From Alicyclobacillus shizuokensis NBRC 103103 (lineage in GTDB: Bacteria > Bacillota > Bacilli > Alicyclobacillales > Alicyclobacillaceae): a DNA stretch of 57,531 nucleotides. A program made the position numbers and the translations under genes. Under the pieces are notes generated by a model. It did no database searches. It was not told the origin of the DNA and saw only the letters and a list, made by a program, of their open reading frames with translations. The stretch lies in contig NZ_BCQV01000029.1 of NCBI RefSeq assembly GCF_001552255.1, positions 1 to 57,531 on the forward strand, read 5' to 3'. Positions 27,922 to 35,918 of the stretch are shown piece by piece. The first letter of the stretch is position 1, and every line of letters begins with the position of its first letter.

Positions 27922-28413
27922 ATGGACAGGTATACGGCAGCGGTGCTGACCGCCAGCGATGGGGTCGCAGCCGGGACACGCCAGGACAAAAGCGGAGACA
28001 CGCTGCAGAGACTGTTGGAAGAGGCGGGGTTTACCGTCGTGGAACGGACGGCGGTTGCCGACGACCAGGCCCGTTTGGCGGCGGTTCTTGGGCGCTGGGC
28101 GGGCGATGCGCGGATTCACCTGGTGCTGACCACCGGGGGTACAGGTGCCGGGCCGCGTGACGTGACACCTGAAGCGACGCGTCAGGTCATCGACAAAGAA
28201 CTGCCCGGCGTCGCCGAGGCGATGCGCAGCGAGAGCCTGCGGCACACACCGTTTGCCATGACCTCGCGCCAGGCGGCGGGGATTGCCGGAGACACGGTCA
28301 TCATCAACCTGCCGGGGAGCGAGAAGGCGGTCCGGGAGTGCTTCGCCGTGATTCGGCCGGTTCTGCGCCACCTGGTGGATTTGGTCTGCGGCCATACGGC
28401 GCACGGCGCCTGA
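27922..28413 (+). CDS. mog: Molybdopterin adenylyltransferase / MoaB-type molybdenum cofactor protein
   Basis: A 163-residue MogA/MoaB-family protein, which adenylylates molybdopterin before metal insertion. Motifs: AVLTASDGVAAGTRQDKSGD near the N-terminus, LVLTTGGTGAGPRDVTPEAT (the MPT-binding loop), and INLPGSEKAVRECF near the end. Length matches the family. The ATG at 27922 follows GGAAGG. It stands alone on the plus strand, divergent from the sugar-binding gene, with no other molybdenum cofactor gene nearby. Confidence 0.9.
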   Translation: MDRYTAAVLTASDGVAAGTRQDKSGDTLQRLLEEAGFTVVERTAVADDQARLAAVLGRWAGDARIHLVLTTGGTGAGPRDVTPEATRQVIDKELPGVAEAMRSESLRHTPFAMTSRQAAGIAGDTVIINLPGSEKAVRECFAVIRPVLRHLVDLVCGHTAHGA

Positions 28414-28547
28414 GCGGCCGCCGCAGAGCCTCGGCGGTTGTTACCCGCCACCTGGGGGCCGCCTCGCTGCCTCCCTCCCGAGGGGCATTAGGCCCGGACA
28501 TTCGCTGTGAAGTCGCCCGGACAATACCAAGGCTCCACCGCTGGGGG

Positions 28548-29027
28548 CTATCCGTTCAGGTGCTGCCGCAGCCAGCGCGCCCGTTCCACATAGGCTCGCT
28601 GGTCTTCGTTGACCTGGCAGAACTCATCCGGGTGCATCCAACGCCGCTCGGCGATTTCGGCACTGGCGGCGAAGGGAGACTGCTTAACGAGTGACGCCAG
28701 GAGCACCACGTCGAAGGTATACACCGCAGGTTCCGCTTCGACAATCCACTCGGGCCGAATGTCGCAACACGCCTCCTCGCGCACCTCGCGGGCGGCGGTT
28801 TCGTAGACCGACTCACCCCGTTCCATCAGACCGCCAGGCAGGCGCCAGGACGGCTGACCGTATGTGTGGCGAAGCGTCAAAAGCCGATCCGCCCCATCAA
28901 ACACCACGGCGGCCACGCCGATGGGATACTGCCCCTTGACCAGCCGGACCACCGGATTGGTCATCCACCGCGGCGCGTGGGCGTAGGTCTGCACCACAGC
29001 CCGCTGCCAAAACCCTGGACGAGCCAT
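28548..29027 (-). CDS. NUDIX hydrolase
   Basis: A 158-residue NUDIX protein that hydrolyses a nucleoside diphosphate linked to some other moiety. The Nudix box is GGLMERGESVYETAAREVREEAC at about residues 70-92, satisfying GX5EX7REUXEE. ATG 29027 has AAAAGGGGG at a good distance. It follows the alpha/beta hydrolase gene by 13 nt, so the two form an operon. The substrate cannot be deduced. Confidence 0.9.
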   Translation of the reverse strand: MARPGFWQRAVVQTYAHAPRWMTNPVVRLVKGQYPIGVAAVVFDGADRLLTLRHTYGQPSWRLPGGLMERGESVYETAAREVREEACCDIRPEWIVEAEPAVYTFDVVLLASLVKQSPFAASAEIAERRWMHPDEFCQVNEDQRAYVERARWLRQHLNG

Positions 29028-29040
29028 GCTCGGCCCCCTT

Positions 29041-29796
29041 TTATGCAAGAAACCCACGGATTGCGGCGAGCACTTCGTTCTCCCACGCGTGCCCGTCAAA
29101 GGTGTGGTTGGCGTCCGGTACGATGTGGATGGAGGCGCAATCACCGTACGCAAGATCGCGGTATTGCTCCGAAACCTGATACGGCACCGTTTCGTCCTTC
29201 TCGCCGTGAATCAGCAGCACCGGTCCTCGGTAGCGCGCGGCCCGCGGGAACACCTCCAATCCCCTCAGATCATCGGCAAACGCGCGACCGACCAAGTTGC
29301 CAGCGTGATCGAACACCTCGGCATCCGGCTGGACCGCTTGGCTCGACTCGATGGAACGGACGATGCCGGGCATGTTGCCGGCTGGCGCCATGAGAATCAG
29401 GCGCCACACGTCGTCCGGCCGGTCCCCGGCCACCAGACTGGCCACGAGGCCGCCCATGCTCAATCCGAGCAGCACCACGCGCCTGGCATCCACCTTCGGA
29501 TGCTGTTTGACCCAATCGACCATCCTGTGCGCGTCCGCCATCTCGGTGGAAAGGGTCATGTCCTCGAAGTTGCCGTCGCTCTCGCCGCTGCCCATAAAGT
29601 CAAAGCGGAAACTGGCGTAGCCGATGTCCTCCAGCATGCGGGAAATCTTCAGGAACATGCGGTGCGGTTCCAACCGGTTTCCGGTAAACCCATGAAACAA
29701 CAGGACCGCCGGGTATGTCTCCGCCGCTTGGTCGGGGATGTGCTCCATCCCGCGCAGGGTCGCGCCGTGACTGACCAGTTCGACAGCTCGCTGCAT
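29041..29796 (-). CDS. Alpha/beta hydrolase (serine esterase-like)
   Basis: A 251-residue cytoplasmic alpha/beta hydrolase. The oxyanion region reads LLFHGFTGNR; the nucleophile elbow GLSMGG is at about residues 113-118; the acid is in GEKDETVP; the catalytic His is in DANHTFDG. The arrangement resembles feruloyl/cinnamoyl esterase-like hydrolases. Start ATG 29796 with SD AAGGAGA. It shares an operon with the NUDIX gene downstream. Confidence 0.9.
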   Translation of the reverse strand: MQRAVELVSHGATLRGMEHIPDQAAETYPAVLLFHGFTGNRLEPHRMFLKISRMLEDIGYASFRFDFMGSGESDGNFEDMTLSTEMADAHRMVDWVKQHPKVDARRVVLLGLSMGGLVASLVAGDRPDDVWRLILMAPAGNMPGIVRSIESSQAVQPDAEVFDHAGNLVGRAFADDLRGLEVFPRAARYRGPVLLIHGEKDETVPYQVSEQYRDLAYGDCASIHIVPDANHTFDGHAWENEVLAAIRGFLA

Positions 29797-30107
29797 CGGT
29801 TCGTCTCCTTCACCTGAGTCGTGAGTCGGCCTTCACAGGCCGCGGTTGATTCGCCCTCTCTCATCATTATGCCGAAATCGGGAATGCATGCAAAAGGTGT
29901 CATGTCTCGCTTCGAACATGACACGGCGGCTCGGGGTCCTCGCACTGGCTTGGTGCCGATACACCAACGCGCGCCCGCCCCGGGGGCTTTCCATGGGGCC
30001 ATATCCATGTTTTGCAGCGAGAGCGCCCGGACATCCAGGCGCTCTGCACAATCAGTCCCCTTTTTTCAGTCAAACTGCCTGGCGGCGATTTCACCGCCGT
30101 AGAGGCA
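29797..30107. other. Intergenic region between APC permease and hydrolase genes
   Basis: This 311-bp stretch holds no convincing gene. It contains a perfect 9-bp inverted repeat (29897-29924, listed separately) and two short GC hairpins just after the APC stop near 30080-30115. Short open frames on the plus strand lack ribosome binding sites. Confidence 0.6.
29897..29924 (-). terminator. Perfect inverted repeat, possible terminator of the APC permease gene or operator
   Basis: GTGTCATGT and ACATGACAC form a perfect 9-bp inverted repeat around a 10-nt loop. On the minus strand it is followed by CCTTTTGC, a short T-run, so it may terminate the APC transcript. It also lies about 100 bp upstream of the hydrolase start and could instead be a palindromic operator. 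Confidence 0.5.
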
Positions 30108-31718
30108 TTACGCCTCAGCTCTCTCCGAGACCGCTTCGGCGTCTTCAAAGCCAGCACGGTTGAGCGTCTCCGCATCTTGCAGGTATTCGTTCGCCCAGCC
30201 GCTCTTAACGCCCCAGAAGTAGAAAATGAGCGACGACGCCGCGACCACCAGCATGTCCCACCCGTACGGGATGACGTTGTGGCCACCGAATTTCGTGCTG
30301 CCGAGCGAGGACAAGAGTGCCATCCATCCCAGGTACACGAGCAGCCAGATGCCGGCCTTCAGGTGCCGGGTGAAGCCGCGGAAGCCGCCCTTTGCCTGGT
30401 AGTAGAAGTAGATGGGCAGGCCCATCAGCATGATGATGATCACCTTGCCGGTCAGCGGCCAGCGCGCCCAGTAGAGAATCAGCGACGCGAGCATGAACGC
30501 CAGCGGCGCAATCACCTGCAGCCCCTGGATGCGCGACGGACGGTGCAGGTTAGGCGCCGTGCGGCGCAGCACCATGACCGTAATCGGTCCGGTCACGTAC
30601 GAGATGATTGTGGCCACCGAGATCACGTCGGCCATTGACCCCCAGCCCCGGAACAGCACCAGAAACACGTACGCCACCAGCAGATTCAGCCACATCGCCG
30701 GCCGCGGCACGCCAAAGCGCGGATGGATACGGCCGAGCACCTTCGGGAAGTAGCCGTTCTTCTCCATGCCGTAGACCATGCGCGCAGTCGAAGCGGTGTA
30801 GGTGATGCCGGTTCCAGACGGCGATACGAACGCGTCCGCAAACAGGATGATAGCCAACCAGTTCAGGTTGATGGCCAGCGCCAGATCCGCAAACGGCGAG
30901 TTCAGCACCACGTTGTTCCATCCGTGCAGCAGGCTGTGCCCCGGTACAGCGCCGATGTAGGCTATCTCAAGACCGACGTAAATCAGGCCCGCAATCAGGA
31001 TAGATCCAATCACCGCGAGCGGCACGGCCCGCGCCGGGTTTTTCGCCTCACCGGCCAGGTTGATGGGGCTCTGGAAGCCGTTGAACGCAAACACCACACC
31101 CGACGTGGCGACCGCAGTCAGCACCGCCGACCAACCGAACGGGGCAAACCCGCCATGCTGGTGGAAGTTCCCGGCATGGAAACCGGCGACAATCAAGCCA
31201 ATGAAGGTCAGCGTCGGCACAATGAACTTAAACACCGTAATGAACGTATTGGCGCGAGCAAACAGTTTGACCGTCCAATAGTTCAACAGGAAGTAAATGA
31301 AGACCAGCACCGCGGCAAAGAACAACCCCAAGGGCTGCAGTGTATGTCCGTTGTACAAGGACTGCGCCCACGCCCATGGCCAGGAACTCATGTACTGAAC
31401 CGAGGCCTCGGCCTCAATCGGGATCACCGAGACAATCGCAATCCAGTTTGCCCATCCGGCAATGTATCCGACCAGTGAGCCATGCGAATACTGGGCATAG
31501 CGGACCATTCCACCGGCCTCTGGAAACATGGAGCCCAATTCCACGAACGTCAGACCAATGAACATAATGACGATGGCTCCGATAATCCACGCGAACACAG
31601 ACGCCGGGCCGGCCACATTGGCCGCCTTCCAGGCGCCGAACAGCCAGCCGGATCCGATAATCGATCCAAGCCCCGTCATCATCAGGGCAAATGCGCCTAC
31701 ATTGCGTTTGTATCCCAT
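30108..31718 (-). CDS. APC-superfamily amino acid permease
   Basis: A 536-residue transporter with about 12 predicted membrane helices. The first helix has the APC signature GLGSIIGSGWLFG, and the discontinuous sixth helix reads GVVFAFNGFQSPINLAGEAKNP. It probably imports an amino acid or related compound with protons; the substrate is unassigned. ATG 31718 is chosen for the SD AAAGGGGTGA at 8 nt. The charged C-terminal tail (DAEAVSERAEA) is cytoplasmic. It appears monocistronic. Confidence 0.9.
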   Translation of the reverse strand: MGYKRNVGAFALMMTGLGSIIGSGWLFGAWKAANVAGPASVFAWIIGAIVIMFIGLTFVELGSMFPEAGGMVRYAQYSHGSLVGYIAGWANWIAIVSVIPIEAEASVQYMSSWPWAWAQSLYNGHTLQPLGLFFAAVLVFIYFLLNYWTVKLFARANTFITVFKFIVPTLTFIGLIVAGFHAGNFHQHGGFAPFGWSAVLTAVATSGVVFAFNGFQSPINLAGEAKNPARAVPLAVIGSILIAGLIYVGLEIAYIGAVPGHSLLHGWNNVVLNSPFADLALAINLNWLAIILFADAFVSPSGTGITYTASTARMVYGMEKNGYFPKVLGRIHPRFGVPRPAMWLNLLVAYVFLVLFRGWGSMADVISVATIISYVTGPITVMVLRRTAPNLHRPSRIQGLQVIAPLAFMLASLILYWARWPLTGKVIIIMLMGLPIYFYYQAKGGFRGFTRHLKAGIWLLVYLGWMALLSSLGSTKFGGHNVIPYGWDMLVVAASSLIFYFWGVKSGWANEYLQDAETLNRAGFEDAEAVSERAEA

Positions 31719-31828
31719 AGACTCTTTCACCCCTTTACTGTGCATGAAACGCTTTCAACGCCATGAATCAGAGCAGAAAGGTCGCATATCCTACTATACA
31801 CAATACCTCAAGCAAATTAAAAGCTTAT

Positions 31829-31856
31829 ATGACAAGAAATTATTGGATGGTATAAT
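31829..31856 (+). promoter_or_regulatory. Strong promoter-like sequence with no obvious plus-strand gene
   Basis: ATGACA (31829-31834), 16-bp spacer, then TATAAT (31851-31856) preceded by TGG, so both the -35 (5/6) and the extended -10 are near perfect. No plus-strand gene follows until 32982. It lies in an unusually AT-rich patch. Confidence 0.45.
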
Positions 31857-31905
31857 TTTGGAAAATAACTGATTGGACTGAGAATGCAGTCTGGGTCTGC
31901 ATACG

Positions 31906-31927
31906 AAAAGGCGGCCGAGCGGCCGCC
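31906..31927 (-). terminator. Rho-independent terminator of bioY-ykuS
   Basis: Minus strand GGCGGCC-GCTC-GGCCGCC (7-bp perfect stem) followed by TTTTCG, 33 nt downstream of the UPF0180 gene. Confidence 0.82.
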
Positions 31928-31959
31928 CTAAAAACCCTGATGTACTTGGTTGCGCACAG

Positions 31960-32208
31960 TCACTGCAAGTAGCCCTTGACCCGCTGGTACACCTGTTCAG
32001 GGGACAGTCCTTCTGCAGAGACAATCGGCACGTCCGCCACGATGTCCTGCATCCCCATCAGGTTGTTGTCTCCGCCAGTCACCACCATGACCGAAGCCCC
32101 GGCCGGTGTGCTCTCGGCGGCGTTCTCCAGGTCCACCACCGGGCAGCCTTGCGCCTCAAGGTACCGCTTCACGTTACCGAGGCCCTGTTCCACGGCCACC
32201 GCCTTCAT
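31960..32208 (-). CDS. ykuS: UPF0180 (YkuS) family protein
   Basis: An 82-residue protein of the YkuS family, uncharacterised. It shares the pattern of an N-terminal VEQGLGNVKRYLEAQG helix, VVDLENA, then VVTGGDNNLMGMQDI and a C-terminal helix. Start ATG 32208 with SD GAGGGGGG. It follows bioY by 55 nt and shares its terminator, so it may be transcribed with the biotin uptake component; whether that is functional is unknown. Confidence 0.85.
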   Translation of the reverse strand: MKAVAVEQGLGNVKRYLEAQGCPVVDLENAAESTPAGASVMVVTGGDNNLMGMQDIVADVPIVSAEGLSPEQVYQRVKGYLQ

Positions 32209-32263
32209 ATTCGTCCCCCCTCGCCAATAGCTACAGGCTCAAGGTATCCGAACCGCCGCTCGG

Positions 32264-32890
32264 TTATGCATCCCCCGCCTCGAGCGAGACCACCTGCGAT
32301 GCCGCGCCGATGGTCAGCCGCTGCGGCGGATACACCGTGTAGACAGCCCGCGCGATGACCGCCGTGGCCGCCGCTTTCAGGGCATCGCCCGGCAGGTATG
32401 GGTAGCAGCCCGCCACCATCGCCTTGCCGAAGGTCAAGTGCAGCGTGTGCATCAGCCAAGGAATCGCGAGCACATAATCCAGCCACGATCCGCACACCTC
32501 GACGACGACAAACAGCCCGACGAGCGACACGACGCCGCGCCACGCCCCGCTGCCGCGGCCTCCGCTCTGTGCCTGTGCGAGGGCGCCAATCACGAACGCG
32601 CAGACCGGCCACATCCAGATGTATCCACCCGTCGGCCCCAGGATGACCCCCATGCCGCCTGAGTTGTGCAGCATAGGCAACCCCAGCGCTGTCAACACCA
32701 GCACCAGCAGCATGCTGAAAAACCCGTACCAGGGGCCGAGAATCGCCCCAGCCAACATGACCGCCATGTTTTCCAGCGTTATCGGCACCGGAGATCCCGG
32801 AATGTGAATGCTCGCGTAGCTCATGACGACCAACAGCGCCGCAAACAGGGCGGAAAAGACCACTCCCCGCACCGTCAGGCGAAACTGCAT
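32264..32890 (-). CDS. bioY: Biotin ECF transporter substrate-binding component BioY
   Basis: A 208-residue S-component with about six membrane helices that binds biotin and docks on an ECF module. Family segments: IHIPGSPVPITLENMAVMLAG near the N-terminus, GPTGGYIWMWPVCAFVIG in the middle and the lumenal AGCYPYLPGDALKA near the C-terminus. ATG 32890 follows GGAGGG at 6 nt; ATG 32896 has no spacing to the SD. A BirA-type palindrome lies 25 bp upstream. Divergent ECF genes on the other side of that operator suggest a dedicated biotin transporter. Confidence 0.95.
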   Translation of the reverse strand: MQFRLTVRGVVFSALFAALLVVMSYASIHIPGSPVPITLENMAVMLAGAILGPWYGFFSMLLVLVLTALGLPMLHNSGGMGVILGPTGGYIWMWPVCAFVIGALAQAQSGGRGSGAWRGVVSLVGLFVVVEVCGSWLDYVLAIPWLMHTLHLTFGKAMVAGCYPYLPGDALKAAATAVIARAVYTVYPPQRLTIGAASQVVSLEAGDA

Positions 32891-32909
32891 GCCCATCCCT
32901 CCAACCTGC

Positions 32910-32938
32910 TTGGTTTGTAAACTCCATGATGATATCAT
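32910..32938 (+). promoter_or_regulatory. Promoter of the ECF ATPase operon overlapping the BirA operator
   Basis: TTGGTT (32910-32915), 17-bp spacer, TATCAT (32933-32938). The spacer and -10 lie inside the BirA palindrome, so repressor binding would block RNA polymerase. The -10 is part of the self-complementary ATGATATCAT, so a divergent bioY promoter could use the same bases. Confidence 0.5.
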
Positions 32939-32946
32939 GTTTACAA
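32915..32946. promoter_or_regulatory. BirA (biotin repressor) operator, shared by bioY and the ECF genes
   Basis: Perfect inverted repeat TTGTAAAC-N16-GTTTACAA. This matches the known BirA consensus (TTGTAAACC-N15/16-GGTTTACAA in enterobacteria; similar in Firmicutes). It lies between the divergent bioY and ECF ATPase genes. The same two half-sites with identical spacing occur before bioB at 56320-56351. Confidence 0.9.
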
Positions 32947-32981
32947 TTGGATTCTAGCACAACCATGGGAGGATGCAATGA

Positions 32982-33968
32982 GTGGACGCATTGGGGGCTG
33001 TCATCCAACTCGAGCAGGTGGACGTCCTGTTTCACACCGATGCGGGTCCCAAGCCGGTACTCCGCCAGATCCATTTGGCCGTCTCTCGCGGGCAATGGCT
33101 CTCGGTCGTCGGCCCAAACGGCAGCGGCAAGAGCACGCTGGCCCGCGTATTGGCTGGCCGCCTGCCGGTATCGAGGGGGCGTGCCGAATTGCTGATCGAC
33201 GGGCAGCGGGTCCCGCTCAGCCGACGGGCGGAGGCGGATGCGCGGACAGAACGACGGGCGGATCGACACGCGGATACACAGCGCAGCCGCCCGCCCGCGC
33301 CGGCACCCAGCACATCCTTGGCCGCGGCCGTTCCCGGCGCTGTGGTGCAGCTGGTTGGACAGAACCCGGACGCGCAGTTGGTGGGGGAAACGGTGGCCGA
33401 GGACGTCGCCTTTGGACTGGAGAATCTCGCCCTGCCGCCGCAGGAAGTCGCCCGCCGCGCGCGCGCCGCCATTTGCCAGGTGGGGCTCTCCGGTCTCGAA
33501 GACCGGCCAATTGCCACCCTGTCGGGCGGGCAAAAGCAACTGGTGGCCGTCGCCGGCGTACTGGCTGTACAGCCGCGGGTGGTGGTGTTTGACGAAGCCA
33601 CCTCCATGCTCGATCCGTCCTCCCGCCGCAACCTTCTCGCGGTCGCGCGGCGGCTGCGGCAAACGGGGATCGCCGTTGTCTGGGTTACGCAGTGGCTGGA
33701 TGAGCTGGCCTACAGTGACGCGGTGCTCGCCTTGCGGGACGGTCAGGTGGTGTACCACGGCAGCCCGCAAGGATTCTTCTACAGTGATGACGCACGTGGT
33801 GGCGCATCCGCGTCGTGCTGCCGGCGCCTCGGCTTGACACCGCCCCCAGCCGTCGCGGTAGCTCTGCGGCTGCGGGCGGCCGGATGGCCCATCGGTCAGC
33901 CGCTGTGCGCGGAGGCGTTGATGCAGGAGGTGGTTGGGTGCCCATCGTCGTCCGCCAACTGGATGTGA
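32982..33968 (+). CDS. ECF transporter ATPase (EcfA1-like), probably for biotin
   Basis: A 328-residue ABC ATPase. Walker A GPNGSGKST is at about 44-52, the Q-loop at VGQNPDAQLVG, the signature LSGGQKQ at about 180-186 and Walker B VVVFDEATSMLD at about 200-211. Two oddities: an insertion of about 45 residues rich in Arg, Ala and Pro between Walker A and the Q-loop (about 76-120), and Gln at position 237 (VTQWLDE) where most ABC ATPases have the switch His. GTG 32982 follows GGGAGG. It overlaps the next gene by 31 bp. It lies behind the BirA operator and so is probably part of a dedicated biotin transporter. Confidence 0.87.
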   Translation: MDALGAVIQLEQVDVLFHTDAGPKPVLRQIHLAVSRGQWLSVVGPNGSGKSTLARVLAGRLPVSRGRAELLIDGQRVPLSRRAEADARTERRADRHADTQRSRPPAPAPSTSLAAAVPGAVVQLVGQNPDAQLVGETVAEDVAFGLENLALPPQEVARRARAAICQVGLSGLEDRPIATLSGGQKQLVAVAGVLAVQPRVVVFDEATSMLDPSSRRNLLAVARRLRQTGIAVVWVTQWLDELAYSDAVLALRDGQVVYHGSPQGFFYSDDARGGASASCCRRLGLTPPPAVAVALRLRAAGWPIGQPLCAEALMQEVVGCPSSSANWM

Positions 33969-35737
33969 CGACACCGTCGACAAACCGGCCGCTCATCAAA
34001 GGCGTTGACCTACACATTCCAGACGGACGTGTGACGCTCCTGGTGGGCCGCAGCGGCGCCGGCAAGTCGACGCTGCTTGGCGCGCTGGCCGGGCTGACGC
34101 CCCCAACCCGCGGGGAGATCATCTGCGATGGGGAGCCGCTCTGGCGCGCTGGCCGCATCCACGCGGCGGTGCAACGGCGGCTGAGCCTCGTCCTGCAGTC
34201 TCCGGAGGAATACCTGTTTGCGCCCAGTGTGCTCGGTGAGTTTCGCTATTCCCTGAAGCCACTGCAGCTCCCGCGCGAACAGGAGCAGCGGCGGATAACG
34301 GAGGCGATGGCCCAGGTGGGGCTGGACGCGGCGCTGCTTTCTGCCTCCCCGCTCACCCTGTCCGGTGGGCAAAAGCGGCGCGTGGCGCTGGCCACCGCGA
34401 TGGCCGTTCAGCCGGACTGGCTCCTGCTCGATGAGCCGACGGCCGGACTCGATCCAGCCGCCACCGCCGCCTTCTGCCGCTGGCTGCGCGATTGGGGGAA
34501 AGGGAGGACGTCGGGCGGCGTGATTGTGGCCACACACGACCTGGACGCCCTGCTGCCGCTGGCGGATGGGGTGATTGTGCTGTGTGACGGGAAGGTGCGC
34601 TTTTCCGGCGGCGCGGCGTCGCTGCTGGACCGGCCGCAGATTCTGGCGGAAGCCGGGATGGAAGGTTGCGAGCTGGTGCGGATTGCCCGCTTTGTCAAAC
34701 AAGTGGCAGGAGACCTGCCGACGCCCTCGACAGCGGACAACCTGGCCGCCTCCCTGCTGCAGTGGCGAAGCAGGGCTCCGGTGGCAAGCGCGGACAGTCC
34801 CGGCCCGCAGCTTATGCCACAGGCCCTGGACTCACCCTCGGCGCGGGTGGCCCCGACAGCGCCCGCCGGTGCGCCGCCGAATGGTTCTGAGCCAAGTGAG
34901 GCGACAGCCGATGCGGCGCCGCCGGTCAATCCCGCCGCTCCGCGGGCGGCATGGCGCGGCGCCGCCCACCGCTTGGATGTGCGGGCCAAATGGGCGTGCT
35001 GCCTGATGCTCTCGGCCGCGCTGCTGATGCAGAGCCATGCCGCCGGTTACGCTTTGGCCACCCTGCTGACGGCGGGGGTGCTGCTCGTCTCCGACGTCCC
35101 GCGCCAGCAGCTGTGGCGCCTCCTGAAGCCATTGGTCGTCCTCCTGCTGGTCTCCGGGCTGCTTTCCGGCCTGCGCTGGGACAGCGTCACGGGCGACGCC
35201 TGGCCGGCCGGGGTGGCGCACTGGGGATGGCTAGGGTTTGCGCCGCAGCAGGCGCTGGCTACACTGGCGCAAACGTACCGTTTCCTGTTGCTGGCGGCGG
35301 TGGGTGTTGTACTGCCCGTCACCACGCCCGCGCTGCAGATGCGACGCGGCATCGAACGGATGCTGCGGCCACTCGCGCGCATAGGGTTCCCGAGTCAAGC
35401 GGTGTCCCTGGCCGCTTCGCTCATCCTGCGCTTCATCCCGGTCCTGTTGGACGAGTTGAACCGCTTCGCGCGGATTGCCCGCGCCCGCGGGCGCGCCCAT
35501 CCCCGCCGCGGCGGCCTGCGGCTGCGCGACCTGCCGGCGGTCATCATCCCGCTGCTCCTGTCCGTCCTGCGCCTGGCCGACGAGTTCTCAGAAGCCCTGG
35601 AGATGCGCGGGTATCGCCTCGGCGAGCGGCGGACCGAAACGTCCCCCCTCGTCTGGCGCCCGACGGACACCGCCAGCGTGGTGGTGGTCGGCGCGTGCAG
35701 CCTAGTATTGATAGGCCTCAGCCTTTGGACGCCGTGA
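33938..35737 (+). CDS. Fusion of ECF ATPase (EcfA2-like) and transmembrane component EcfT
   Basis: A 599-residue single polypeptide from GTG 33938 (SD AGGAGGTG). Residues 1-270 form a second ABC ATPase: Walker A GRSGAGKST about 37-45, LSGGQKRR about 141-148, LLLDEPTAGLD about 162-172, and the switch His in THDLDAL about 200. A Pro/Ala/Ser linker (about 280-340) leads to a complete EcfT domain (346-599) with about five membrane helices and both coupling motifs, FARIARARGRAH and EALEMRGYR. These are normally separate proteins. Upstream in-frame sequence to 33815 overlaps EcfA1 and lacks an SD. With BioY it would form a full transporter. Confidence 0.88.
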   Translation: MPIVVRQLDVTTPSTNRPLIKGVDLHIPDGRVTLLVGRSGAGKSTLLGALAGLTPPTRGEIICDGEPLWRAGRIHAAVQRRLSLVLQSPEEYLFAPSVLGEFRYSLKPLQLPREQEQRRITEAMAQVGLDAALLSASPLTLSGGQKRRVALATAMAVQPDWLLLDEPTAGLDPAATAAFCRWLRDWGKGRTSGGVIVATHDLDALLPLADGVIVLCDGKVRFSGGAASLLDRPQILAEAGMEGCELVRIARFVKQVAGDLPTPSTADNLAASLLQWRSRAPVASADSPGPQLMPQALDSPSARVAPTAPAGAPPNGSEPSEATADAAPPVNPAAPRAAWRGAAHRLDVRAKWACCLMLSAALLMQSHAAGYALATLLTAGVLLVSDVPRQQLWRLLKPLVVLLLVSGLLSGLRWDSVTGDAWPAGVAHWGWLGFAPQQALATLAQTYRFLLLAAVGVVLPVTTPALQMRRGIERMLRPLARIGFPSQAVSLAASLILRFIPVLLDELNRFARIARARGRAHPRRGGLRLRDLPAVIIPLLLSVLRLADEFSEALEMRGYRLGERRTETSPLVWRPTDTASVVVVGACSLVLIGLSLWTP

Positions 35738-35888
35738 GCGCCCCGTAAATCCCGTCGACCTTCGCCGCCTCATCGAAATCGGCTGCGGTCAGACCGCCCG
35801 CGTGCCAGGAGGTGAGGCGCAAGGTGACCTTCTTATAATCCATGGCAATGAACGGATTTCCTCCTCACTCAGCAGATGGACAGCGTTT
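35718..35888 (-). pseudogene. Remnant of a pterin-4a-carbinolamine dehydratase gene
   Basis: Two pieces of a PCD/DCoH-like sequence lie together on the minus strand. About 35885-35846 encodes HLLSEEEIRSLPW, the usual start of these roughly 95-residue proteins. 35843-35718 encodes YKKVTLRLTSWHAGGLTAAD then FDEAAKVD, the usual C-terminal part. About 45-50 central residues, including the HHP catalytic region, are missing, and the two pieces are in different frames. The remnant overlaps the ECF fusion gene 3' end by 20 bp. Identification is by eye. Confidence 0.6.
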
Positions 35889-35918
35889 CTCCCCTTCGTA
35901 GCCAGGCCTTGTCGCCCG

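Noticed and set aside
29821-30102. Plus-strand ORFs of about 90-105 codons in the APC-hydrolase gap
   Set aside because: No SD, no recognisable domain, and the region contains an inverted repeat that better explains it as non-coding.
31744-31872. A 42-codon plus-strand ORF (MKRFQRHESEQ... ending IILENN)
   Set aside because: No ribosome binding site before its ATG; it overlaps the APC permease promoter region and is AT-rich non-coding in character.
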